Positions 5,606 through 11,371 of a stretch of 11,371 nucleotides of DNA are shown one piece after another. Positions within the stretch are counted from its first letter, which is position 1; every line of letters begins with the position of its first letter. The position numbers and the translations under genes were made by a program. The stretch is from Vulcanimicrobiota bacterium (GTDB lineage Bacteria; Vulcanimicrobiota; Vulcanimicrobiia; Vulcanimicrobiales; Vulcanimicrobiaceae). The notes beneath the pieces are model-generated. The model saw nothing but the letters and a program-made list of their open reading frames with translations, searched no databases and was not told where the DNA came from. The stretch is from contig DAHUYY010000039.1 in assembly GCA_027306845.1 (NCBI GenBank), positions 1-11,371 of the forward strand, written 5' to 3'.

Positions 5606-6898
5606 TTATTCGGGGCGCGCGATGCGCTCGGTGCCTACATATCCGCGTAGCGCCTCGGGAACGATCACGCTACCGTCCTCTTGTTGGTAATTTTCGAGTA
5701 CGGCGACCAACGTGCGGCCGACGGCAAGGCCCGAGCCGTTGAGGGTGTGGACGAGTTCGGGTTTCGCCTTCGAATCGCGGCGGAAGCGTATTTGCGCACG
5801 CCGGGCCTGGAAGTCGGTGCAGTTCGAGCAAGAACTGATCTCGCGGTATTCGTTGCCGCTGGGGAGCCAGACCTCGAGGTCGTACGTTTTCGCGGCATTA
5901 AAGCCGAGATCGCCGGCGCAGAGGGAGAGCACGCGATAGGGAAGCCCGAGCTCCTCGAGGAGCGCGCCGGCATCGGCGGTGAGCGTTTCAAGTGCGGCGA
6001 AAGAATCCTCGGGGCGCTCGATGCGGACGAGTTCGACCTTCTCGAATTGGTGCTGGCGAATGAGTCCGCGCGTATCTTTTCCTGCGGCGCCCGCTTCTTT
6101 TCGAAAGCATGGCGAGTACGCGGCATAGCGCAGCGGCAACGCTCCGCCGTCGAAAATCTCATCGCCGTGCAGAGCCGTCAACGGAACTTCGGCGGTCGGG
6201 ATGAGATAGAGGCCGGCCTCCGTATCGGCGAACATCGCGTCGGAAAATTTGGTAAGTTGACCCGTTCGCCACATCGTCTGTTGCGTGACGAGGTAGGGCG
6301 GTGCAATCTCGATGTAGCCGCGCTCGGCGGCACGATCGAGAAAAAACTGCGCGATCGCGCGCGAAAGCCTCGCGCCGAGCCCGCGCAGCACGGCAAAGCG
6401 GCTTCCCGAAAGTTTCGCCGCGCGTTCGAAATCGAGAATGCCGAGGCGTTCGCCGATCTCCCAATGCGATTGCGGCGCGAACGCAAACGTGCGGGGCGTT
6501 CCCCAACTGCGGATCGTCACGTTGTCGGCGGCTTCGGCGCCATCGGGGGTGCTCTCGTCGACGATATTCGGCGACTGTACCAGGAGCTCGCGCAGCGGCG
6601 ACTCCGGTGAATCGGGAGCGAGCGATTTCGCCGTTTCATCGAGCGCAGATATCTCGCCGTCGAGTGCGGCGATCTGCGGGCGGAGCTTCGCGGCCGTTGC
6701 CGCTCGGTCGCTTGCCTTTGCAATCTCGGCGCTCAGCCGATTTTTTTCAGCCTTTTTCGTTTCGAGATCGGTGAGGGCGAGGCGGTACCGCTCGTCGAGA
6801 CGCAGAATCTCATCGACGAACGACGGATCGCTACCGCGCCGAATTGCGGAACGACGGATGCGGTCGGGGTCGCGACGACAGAGAGTAATATCGAGCAT
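5606..6898 (-). CDS. serS: Seryl-tRNA synthetase
   Basis: This enzyme charges tRNA-Ser (and tRNA-Sec where present) with serine in the cytosol. The 430 residues match the family length. The start MLDITLCRRDPDRIR is the standard SerS opening. Residues 30-95 are a charged heptad-like stretch, the antiparallel coiled-coil arm that grips the long variable arm of the tRNA. The class II core follows: TAEVPLT (235-241) for serine recognition, motif 2 FRKEAGAAGKDTRGLIRQHQFEKVE (about 265-289), SSCSNCTDFQARR (355-367) and motif 3 LNGSGLAVGRTLVAVLENY (386-404). Nothing essential appears to be missing. A ribosome site GGAG (6903-6906) lies 4 bases before the ATG at 6898 and inside the opposing moeA reading frame. 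It converges with the 113-residue gene (16-base gap) and diverges from moeA with overlapping start codons. Confidence 0.97.
   Translation of the reverse strand: MLDITLCRRDPDRIRRSAIRRGSDPSFVDEILRLDERYRLALTDLETKKAEKNRLSAEIAKASDRAATAAKLRPQIAALDGEISALDETAKSLAPDSPESPLRELLVQSPNIVDESTPDGAEAADNVTIRSWGTPRTFAFAPQSHWEIGERLGILDFERAAKLSGSRFAVLRGLGARLSRAIAQFFLDRAAERGYIEIAPPYLVTQQTMWRTGQLTKFSDAMFADTEAGLYLIPTAEVPLTALHGDEIFDGGALPLRYAAYSPCFRKEAGAAGKDTRGLIRQHQFEKVELVRIERPEDSFAALETLTADAGALLEELGLPYRVLSLCAGDLGFNAAKTYDLEVWLPSGNEYREISSCSNCTDFQARRAQIRFRRDSKAKPELVHTLNGSGLAVGRTLVAVLENYQQEDGSVIVPEALRGYVGTERIARPE
6886..6891 (+). promoter_or_regulatory. Candidate -10 box (TAATAT) for a leaderless moeA message
   Basis: TAATAT ends 5 bases before the moeA ATG at 6897, the spacing expected if transcription begins at or near the start codon. 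There is no good -35 and no Shine-Dalgarno at a normal distance. The box falls within the first codons of serS on the other strand (Asp-Ile-Thr), so it may be only a by-product of that coding sequence. Confidence 0.35.
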
Positions 6899-8141
6899 GG
6901 AACTCCGCGCGGTTGGCTTCGATGAATCGCGACTCCTCGCGCCCGAGCGCGCGCTGGAGATTTTTTTCGAACGCGCGTCGCTACCGCAGCCGGGGCGCGA
7001 GCGCGTCGAACTCGATACGGCGCTCGGGCGTTTCCTCGCCGTCGAGGTGCGCGCCGACTCCGATATTCCCCCGGCCGCGCGCTCGGCGATGGACGGATTT
7101 GCGCTGGCGGCGGCGAGCGCGCCCGGCCGCTTGCGTATCGTCGGTGCGGTGGCGATGGGGAGCCCCTATCTCACCCGCGTCGCTCCCGGTGAAGCGGTGC
7201 GCATCCCGACCGGCGGGGTGCTTCCTCTGGGCTGCGATGCGGTGCTGCCGATCGAGGCGGCCCGCGTCGACGGCGAGCTTCTCGAGTGCGGAGGGGTCGA
7301 GCCCGGCGGAGCGGTAACGCCGGTCGGCAGCGACCTCCACGCGGGCGAGCTCCTCTTGGGCCCCGGCCGCCGCATCGGCGCGCCGGAACTCTCACTGCTC
7401 GCCACCCTCGGCCACGCTCGCGTCGAGATCTTCCGGCGCCCTCGCGTCGCCGTGCTCTCCAGTGGAGACGAACTCGTGGCGATCGATCGTCGCCCCGAAG
7501 CGTGGCAAGTGCGCGACTCGAATCGCTACGCAATCGCCGGGGCCCTCCGAGCGATGGGTGCGCAGGCGTTCCATCTCCCCAGCATCGGCGACGCTCCCGG
7601 TGAATTGCTCGCCGCGCTGAAGGGCGCGGTCGCCTCCTTCGATGCCGTCGTCCTCAGTGGAGGCTCGTCGGTAGGGGAGCGCGATGAGACGCCGGTCGCC
7701 GTGGCCGCGCTCGGCTCCCCCGGTACGATCGTCCACGGCCTCAAAGTGAAGCCCGGAAAGCCGACCCTGCTCGGGGCGGTCGGCGGGGTTCCGATTCTGG
7801 GGTTGCCGGGAAACCCGAGCTCCTCGCTGCTGATCCTCGAGGCGGTCGGCGGGCCGATTTTGGCGCGGCTCTGCGGTGCCGAGCCGCGCTCGGCGGTGTT
7901 TTCGGCGCGCCTCGGCGCCCCGGTGCGCAAGCGTCGGGGGTGGACCTGGTATCTTCCGACGGTGGTCGAGCAAGGGCCCGACGGCCTCGTGGCACAACCT
8001 CTCGCCTTACGTTCATCGATGACGAGCCTTGCCGCCCGTTCCGACGGCTATCTCGCCCTCGGTGAAGAGATCGAAACGCTCGGGGTTGGGGAGCGGGTCG
8101 ATATCTATCGCTACGCTCATGGAGGATCCCCCACCGCGTGA
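6897..8141 (+). CDS. moeA: Molybdopterin molybdenumtransferase MoeA
   Basis: MoeA inserts molybdate into adenylylated molybdopterin, releasing AMP, in the last common step of molybdenum cofactor synthesis. The 414 residues match the usual length. The N-terminal domain contains IPPAARSAMDGFAL (57-70), the hallmark SAMDG. The central MoCF domain has VLSGGSSVGERDE (252-264), KPGKPTLLG and GLPGNPSSSLL (302-312). The small C-terminal domain ends the protein. The reading frame is open for 153 codons upstream, but that stretch is antisense to serS and Arg/Ser-rich; ATG 6897 is the only ATG before SAMDG, and a family-like helix (LAPERALEIFFERA) follows it. It shares CATG with the divergent serS start. 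Its stop overlaps the aminotransferase GTG. No other molybdenum cofactor gene is visible. Confidence 0.95.
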   Translation: MELRAVGFDESRLLAPERALEIFFERASLPQPGRERVELDTALGRFLAVEVRADSDIPPAARSAMDGFALAAASAPGRLRIVGAVAMGSPYLTRVAPGEAVRIPTGGVLPLGCDAVLPIEAARVDGELLECGGVEPGGAVTPVGSDLHAGELLLGPGRRIGAPELSLLATLGHARVEIFRRPRVAVLSSGDELVAIDRRPEAWQVRDSNRYAIAGALRAMGAQAFHLPSIGDAPGELLAALKGAVASFDAVVLSGGSSVGERDETPVAVAALGSPGTIVHGLKVKPGKPTLLGAVGGVPILGLPGNPSSSLLILEAVGGPILARLCGAEPRSAVFSARLGAPVRKRRGWTWYLPTVVEQGPDGLVAQPLALRSSMTSLAARSDGYLALGEEIETLGVGERVDIYRYAHGGSPTA

Positions 8142-9235
8142 TTCGGCCGAATTTAACGATCGAGGCGATTCCGGCGGGAGAGCCGTTCATCGGCCCCGAG
8201 CGCATCATGCGCGAGCGCGGGTTGCAAACGATGCTTCGGCTCGGTGCAAACGAGAGCGCCTTCGGGCCGTCGCCGAGGGCGGTTGCGGCAATGGCCGCCG
8301 AGCTGCCGCGTCTCTCGTGGTACGGCGACCCCGATTCCTACGCGCTGCGCAACGCGCTCGCCGAGCGCTGGAATACCGGTCGAGACGACGTGCTCGTTAC
8401 CAGTGGAATCGATGAATTGCTCGGATTGGTGGTGCGCTGTTTTCTCGCCCCGGGTGAGGCGGTGGTCGCCTCCGCCGGCACCTATCCGACCTTTGCATAT
8501 CACGCGATCGGTTATGGGGGGCGAGTCGAAAGCGTTGCTTACCGCGAGGACGGCCGGATCGATCTCGACGAGCTCGCGGCCGCGGCGCAGCGATGCAACG
8601 CCGCGATCTGTTATCTCGCGAACCCCGATAACCCGAGCGGATCCTTTGCCGATGCCGATGCCATCCTACGCTTTCGCTCGGCACTTCCGGCGCGGACGTT
8701 GTTGCTGCTCGACGAAGCATACGCGGAGTTTGCCGATCCGCAGGCGCTGGTCGAGCCGCGCCCGCTACCCGGTGTCGTCCGCGCGCGCACGTTTTCGAAG
8801 CTCTACGGCATGGCCGGGGCGCGGATCGGTTATGGCCTCGCGCCGCAAGCGTTGCTTGCGCCGATGCTGAAAGTGCGCTTGCAGTACGGCGTCAATCGGA
8901 ACGCGCAGATCGGTGCGCTGGCGGCTTTGACCGACGACGCCTTCGCGCACGACGTGCTCGACCGAACCGCGCGTGGGCGCGCCGAATATGCCGCGCTCGG
9001 GGCCGAGCTTGGGCTCCCCACGCTGGACTCGAGCAGCAATTTCGTCTGCTTCGATTGTTCCTCTCGCGATCGCGCCGACGCATTATTGGAGGCGTTGCTG
9101 CAGCGCGGGGTTTGGACGCGCAAGCCCGGCATCGCACCGCTCGACCGATGCGTTCGCGTAACCGTCGGCGACGAGGGCGATCGGGCGCGTTTTGCAGCCG
9201 AACTGCGCGCGATTTGCATGCGAGTGACGACGTGA
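8138..9235 (+). CDS. hisC: Class I/II aminotransferase, histidinol-phosphate aminotransferase-like
   Basis: This 365-residue PLP enzyme most resembles HisC, which interconverts histidinol phosphate and imidazole-acetol phosphate with glutamate/2-oxoglutarate. Visible sites: LGANESAFGPSP (35-46), TSGIDELL (about 89-96), Asn162 in NPDNPSG, Asp192 and Tyr195 in LLDEAYAEF, the PLP lysine Lys221 in TFSKLYGMAGARIGY, and the substrate-carboxylate Arg in RVTVGDEGD near the C-terminus. The start is GTG 8138, overlapping the moeA stop (GTGA); GGAGG lies 12 bases upstream. No other histidine gene is near, so an aromatic or cobalamin-related (CobD/CobC-like) aminotransferase is a real alternative. The family is certain; the symbol is less so. 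Confidence 0.83.
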   Translation: MIRPNLTIEAIPAGEPFIGPERIMRERGLQTMLRLGANESAFGPSPRAVAAMAAELPRLSWYGDPDSYALRNALAERWNTGRDDVLVTSGIDELLGLVVRCFLAPGEAVVASAGTYPTFAYHAIGYGGRVESVAYREDGRIDLDELAAAAQRCNAAICYLANPDNPSGSFADADAILRFRSALPARTLLLLDEAYAEFADPQALVEPRPLPGVVRARTFSKLYGMAGARIGYGLAPQALLAPMLKVRLQYGVNRNAQIGALAALTDDAFAHDVLDRTARGRAEYAALGAELGLPTLDSSSNFVCFDCSSRDRADALLEALLQRGVWTRKPGIAPLDRCVRVTVGDEGDRARFAAELRAICMRVTT

Positions 9236-9963
9236 GATACGCTTTCATCTCCGATATTCATTCCAATATCGAAGCGCTCGATGCGGCGCTTTCGTATATT
9301 GCGCCTGAAGATACCGTCGTCTGCCTCGGCGATATTATCGGATACGGCCCCAATCCGAACGAATGTATCGCGCGGGTGCGAGAGCGTTCGCAATATGTCG
9401 TTATCGGCAATCACGATCTCGCCGTGCTCAACGGCTTTGGCGTCGAACGCTTTAATGACGCCGCTCGGGCGGCGGTTTCGTGGACGCGCGAGGTACTCGA
9501 CCCCACCCACCTCGCGTGGATCGATACGCTGGCATACGAACTTCGCTTGCCCGAGATGCTGTTCGTGCACGGTGCGCCGGTGGATTATTTTGAATACATT
9601 CTCGACGTACGCGAAGCGGCAACGGCGTTTGCGGCCACCGATGCCCCGATCGTCTTTATCGGGCACACGCATATTCCCGAATTGTGGACCCTCGATGCAG
9701 AAGGAGCCTACGGGCACACGCACGTGCAGCACGGCGGTACGCACCGGCTCGATATCGCAGCGGGGAATCGCTATATCGTCGATGTCGGAAGCGTCGGCCA
9801 ACCGCGCGATCTCAACCCGGAGGGATCGATTGCTATTTACGACGATCTTCGCAAAGAGGTCGAATGGGTTCGCTTTGAATACGATATCGGAAAGACGCAA
9901 GCAAAGATTCGTGCCGCCGGGTTACCGGGCTATCTCGCCATGCGTTTAGGTTCGGGGCGTTGA
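9232..9963 (+). CDS. Calcineurin-like metallophosphoesterase (YfcE/MJ0936-like)
   Basis: This 243-residue protein carries all metal motifs of the two-metal calcineurin-like phosphoesterases: Asp8 and His10 in ISDIHSN, Asp34 in GDIIGYGPNP, Asn60-His61 in GNHD, His113 in VHGAP, and GHTH at 144-147. The GYGPNP signature and the length fit the small single-domain branch (Metallophos_2) related to phosphodiesterases and ApaH-like enzymes. The substrate cannot be read from sequence. The start is GTG 9232 (MRYAFISDIHSN), overlapping the aminotransferase stop as GTGA. The frame is open upstream, but only within the previous gene. No signal peptide, so cytosolic. Confidence 0.9.
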   Translation: MRYAFISDIHSNIEALDAALSYIAPEDTVVCLGDIIGYGPNPNECIARVRERSQYVVIGNHDLAVLNGFGVERFNDAARAAVSWTREVLDPTHLAWIDTLAYELRLPEMLFVHGAPVDYFEYILDVREAATAFAATDAPIVFIGHTHIPELWTLDAEGAYGHTHVQHGGTHRLDIAAGNRYIVDVGSVGQPRDLNPEGSIAIYDDLRKEVEWVRFEYDIGKTQAKIRAAGLPGYLAMRLGSGR

Positions 9964-10412
9964 GCGGGGTGCCCGTCGACGACGGACGATGTTTCGCTTG
10001 CGGTCCCGAGAACGCCATCGGTCTGCACATGCATTTCGAACGCAGCGGTGACGGTGTCGTCGCGCATCTCCGGCTCCGCCCGGAATTTCAAGGTTGGCAG
10101 GGTATCGCGCATGGCGGCATCGCCATCGCCTTGCTCGACGAGGTCATGGCGCATGCTGCGGGCGCTGCGGGGCATCGCGGCGTAACCGCATCGCTCGAGG
10201 CACGATTTCGCAAACCGGTGCCGCTTGACGAGCCGTTGGTCGTCTTCGGTCGCGTTACCGGCAGCCGTCGAAACGTTCTTTCGCTTGAAGGCCGCGTGAG
10301 CGACGCCGCCGGTAAAACATTGCTCGAAGGCACGGCCCGCTTTCTCTCGCGGGGGCCGCTCGAAGCGGTCGACGACCGACGGAACCCGAACTCCGACGCA
10401 TCGGTACGCTGA
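9960..10412 (+). CDS. PaaI-like hotdog-fold thioesterase
   Basis: This 150-residue protein is a single hotdog domain, a family that usually hydrolyses acyl- or aryl-CoA thioesters. CFACGPENAIGLHMHF (11-26) and GWQGIAHGGIAIALLDEVMAHAA (45-67), with HGG and the Asp60-Glu61 pair on the central helix, are typical of the PaaI/4HBT group. The substrate is unknown. Two starts are possible: TTG 9960, which overlaps the previous stop (TTGA), or GTG 9969. Neither has a convincing ribosome site; the difference is three residues. The last 20 residues are polar and probably disordered. Confidence 0.87.
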   Translation: MSGVPVDDGRCFACGPENAIGLHMHFERSGDGVVAHLRLRPEFQGWQGIAHGGIAIALLDEVMAHAAGAAGHRGVTASLEARFRKPVPLDEPLVVFGRVTGSRRNVLSLEGRVSDAAGKTLLEGTARFLSRGPLEAVDDRRNPNSDASVR

Positions 10413-10414
10413 AG

Positions 10415-10912
10415 ATGGCGAAAATGAAGCAGCAGCGCCTCGCCGAGGCGCAAGAGGCGCACAGCGCGCGAACGCCGAGTATCGATAATCGTCGCGCGCG
10501 CCACGACTACGCGATTCTTGAATCGCTCGAAGTCGGCATTGCGCTCACGGGTACCGAGGTGAAATCGATTCGAGCCGGCGGCGCGAGCATCGCCGAGAGT
10601 TACGCGCGTATTCGCGACGGGGAGTTATGGCTGCTGGGAATGCACGTTCCGTCCTATCGTGAAGGGACGTTCTCGAACGTCGACCCAAAGCGCCCGCGCA
10701 AGCTACTCGTGCATCGCGAACAGATCGCGCGCTTAAAATCGGCGTTGGAAGAGAAGGGACTCACCTTGGTCCCGTTGCGTCTGTATTTTACCCGAGGAAA
10801 AGTAAAGATCGAATTGGGGCTCGCCCGCGGTAAAAAAATGTGGGATAAGCGGGCCGATCTCGTCAAGCGCGAGAGCGAGCGCGAGACCGAACGCGAACTT
10901 TCCCGCCGATGA
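10415..10912 (+). CDS. smpB: SsrA-binding protein SmpB
   Basis: SmpB delivers tmRNA to stalled ribosomes in trans-translation. Residues 24-155 match the family: DNRRARHDYAILES, LTGTEVKSIRAG (44-55), HVPSYREGTFSNVDPKRPRKLLVH (77-100), then RLYFTRGKVKIELGLARGKKMWDKR (122-146). The basic C-terminal tail (KRESERETERELSRR), which enters the mRNA channel, is present. An extra 20 or so residues precede the core; ATG 10415 or ATG 10424 could start it. A 2-base gap separates it from the thioesterase gene and its stop overlaps the tilS start. The tmRNA gene (ssrA) is not visible in this window. Confidence 0.96.
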   Translation: MAKMKQQRLAEAQEAHSARTPSIDNRRARHDYAILESLEVGIALTGTEVKSIRAGGASIAESYARIRDGELWLLGMHVPSYREGTFSNVDPKRPRKLLVHREQIARLKSALEEKGLTLVPLRLYFTRGKVKIELGLARGKKMWDKRADLVKRESERETERELSRR

Positions 10913-11371
10913 GGGGAGCGCACCCGGAACGCGATCTCGAAAGCGCGCTCTTGCGCGAACGCGAGCTCCTCGTGGGGCGCAAACTCAGCGTTGCGTGCAG
11001 CGGAGGCGCCGATTCGGTCGCGCTCGTCGCGCTTCTCTCTGCACTCTCCGAGCGCTTGGAAGTTCGATTGCGCGTCGCATACGTACACCATGCAACGCGG
11101 CGTTCGGCATGGCAAGATGAGTGCGGGGTGTTGCGTGTCGGCGCTACCTTCGGAATTCCGGTCGACACGCTTGCAATCGATCCCGACGGCGGCGACGAGG
11201 CGACGCTGCGCGAGCATCGCTATAACGCGTTGCTCGAACACGCGCGCTCGTGGGGAAACGACGCGGTCGTGACCGCGCATCACGCGCAGGATCAGAGCGA
11301 GAGCGTGCTGCTCGCGCTCTTTCGCGGTGCCGGCGAACGCGGTCTGGGCGGCATGCGCGTGCGTCGGCCGC
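10909..11371 (+). CDS. tilS: tRNA(Ile)-lysidine synthase TilS, N-terminal part only
   Basis: TilS attaches lysine to C34 of the CAU-anticodon tRNA-Ile, so that it reads AUA. The ATG at 10909 overlaps the smpB stop (ATGA). The 154 visible residues include the PP-loop ATPase motif ACSGGADS (29-36), VHHATR (59-64, usually a DHG/NHG-LR type motif), LREHRYNAL (about 100-108), and TAHHAQDQSESVLLALFRGAGERGLGGM near the right edge. In the last motif Gln replaces the first Asp of the common HHxDDQ pattern; the second Asp is kept. The gene runs off the window, so the C-terminal domains cannot be judged. Confidence 0.92.
   Translation, partial: MRGAHPERDLESALLRERELLVGRKLSVACSGGADSVALVALLSALSERLEVRLRVAYVHHATRRSAWQDECGVLRVGATFGIPVDTLAIDPDGGDEATLREHRYNALLEHARSWGNDAVVTAHHAQDQSESVLLALFRGAGERGLGGMRVRRP

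Noticed and set aside
5681..6610. 309-codon frame antisense to serS
   Set aside because: serS on the other strand is full length with every class II motif; this frame is a shadow.
6438..6896. Long N-terminal extension of MoeA
   Set aside because: These 153 codons are wholly antisense to serS and Arg/Ser/Ala-rich, with no domain. MoeA of normal length begins at 6897.
8830..9900. 356-codon antisense frame across the aminotransferase and phosphoesterase genes
   Set aside because: It spans two genes whose sense products have complete catalytic motifs; the antisense product shows no family character, and its spacing is set by the codon bias of the sense genes.
1..11371. tRNA, tmRNA, rRNA, CRISPR repeats or insertion sequences
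   Set aside because: I looked for cloverleaf-type CCA ends, regularly spaced repeats and transposase motifs and saw none; smpB is present but ssrA is not in the window.

Overview
This is a GC-rich bacterial chromosomal window with twelve recognisable protein genes plus one candidate small ORF. All of it reads as ordinary cellular DNA: I see no tRNA, rRNA, insertion sequence, phage gene or CRISPR array. Genes are tightly packed, and most same-strand neighbours overlap by 4 bases (ATGA, GTGA or TTGA). The phylum cannot be settled by reading alone. The mix of genes and the moderately high GC would fit a little-cultured lineage such as Eremiobacterota/Vulcanimicrobiota, but that is a low-confidence guess. 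The left edge (about bases 1-71) does not read like the rest of its gene and may be an assembly end.

Left block (1-3952). On the minus strand lie a DEAD-box RNA helicase, cut by the left edge, and a PLP enzyme of the cysteate synthase/threonine synthase group. Divergent from the PLP gene is a membrane-anchored monohaem cytochrome c. Converging on that is a minus-strand haem-oxygenase-like diiron protein. The leader of this last gene holds a candidate promoter, a 28-codon ORF whose ATG sits at the predicted transcription start, and a strong hairpin with a T-tract, all before the diiron gene begins. This is the most unusual arrangement in the window.

Middle block (3953-6898). A plus-strand MgtC/DUF4010 multi-pass membrane protein is translationally coupled to a 113-residue protein of unknown family. 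Converging on these is seryl-tRNA synthetase (serS) on the minus strand.

Right block (6897-11371). The start codon of serS and that of a plus-strand moeA (molybdopterin molybdenumtransferase) share the palindrome CATG, so the two genes diverge with no intergenic DNA. moeA heads a compact run: moeA, a HisC-like aminotransferase, a calcineurin-like phosphoesterase, a PaaI-type hotdog thioesterase, smpB (trans-translation) and tilS (tRNA-Ile lysidine synthetase, cut by the right edge). Joins are 4-base overlaps except for a 2-base gap before smpB. This suggests one polycistronic unit that mixes cofactor, amino-acid and translation-quality functions, without implying one pathway.
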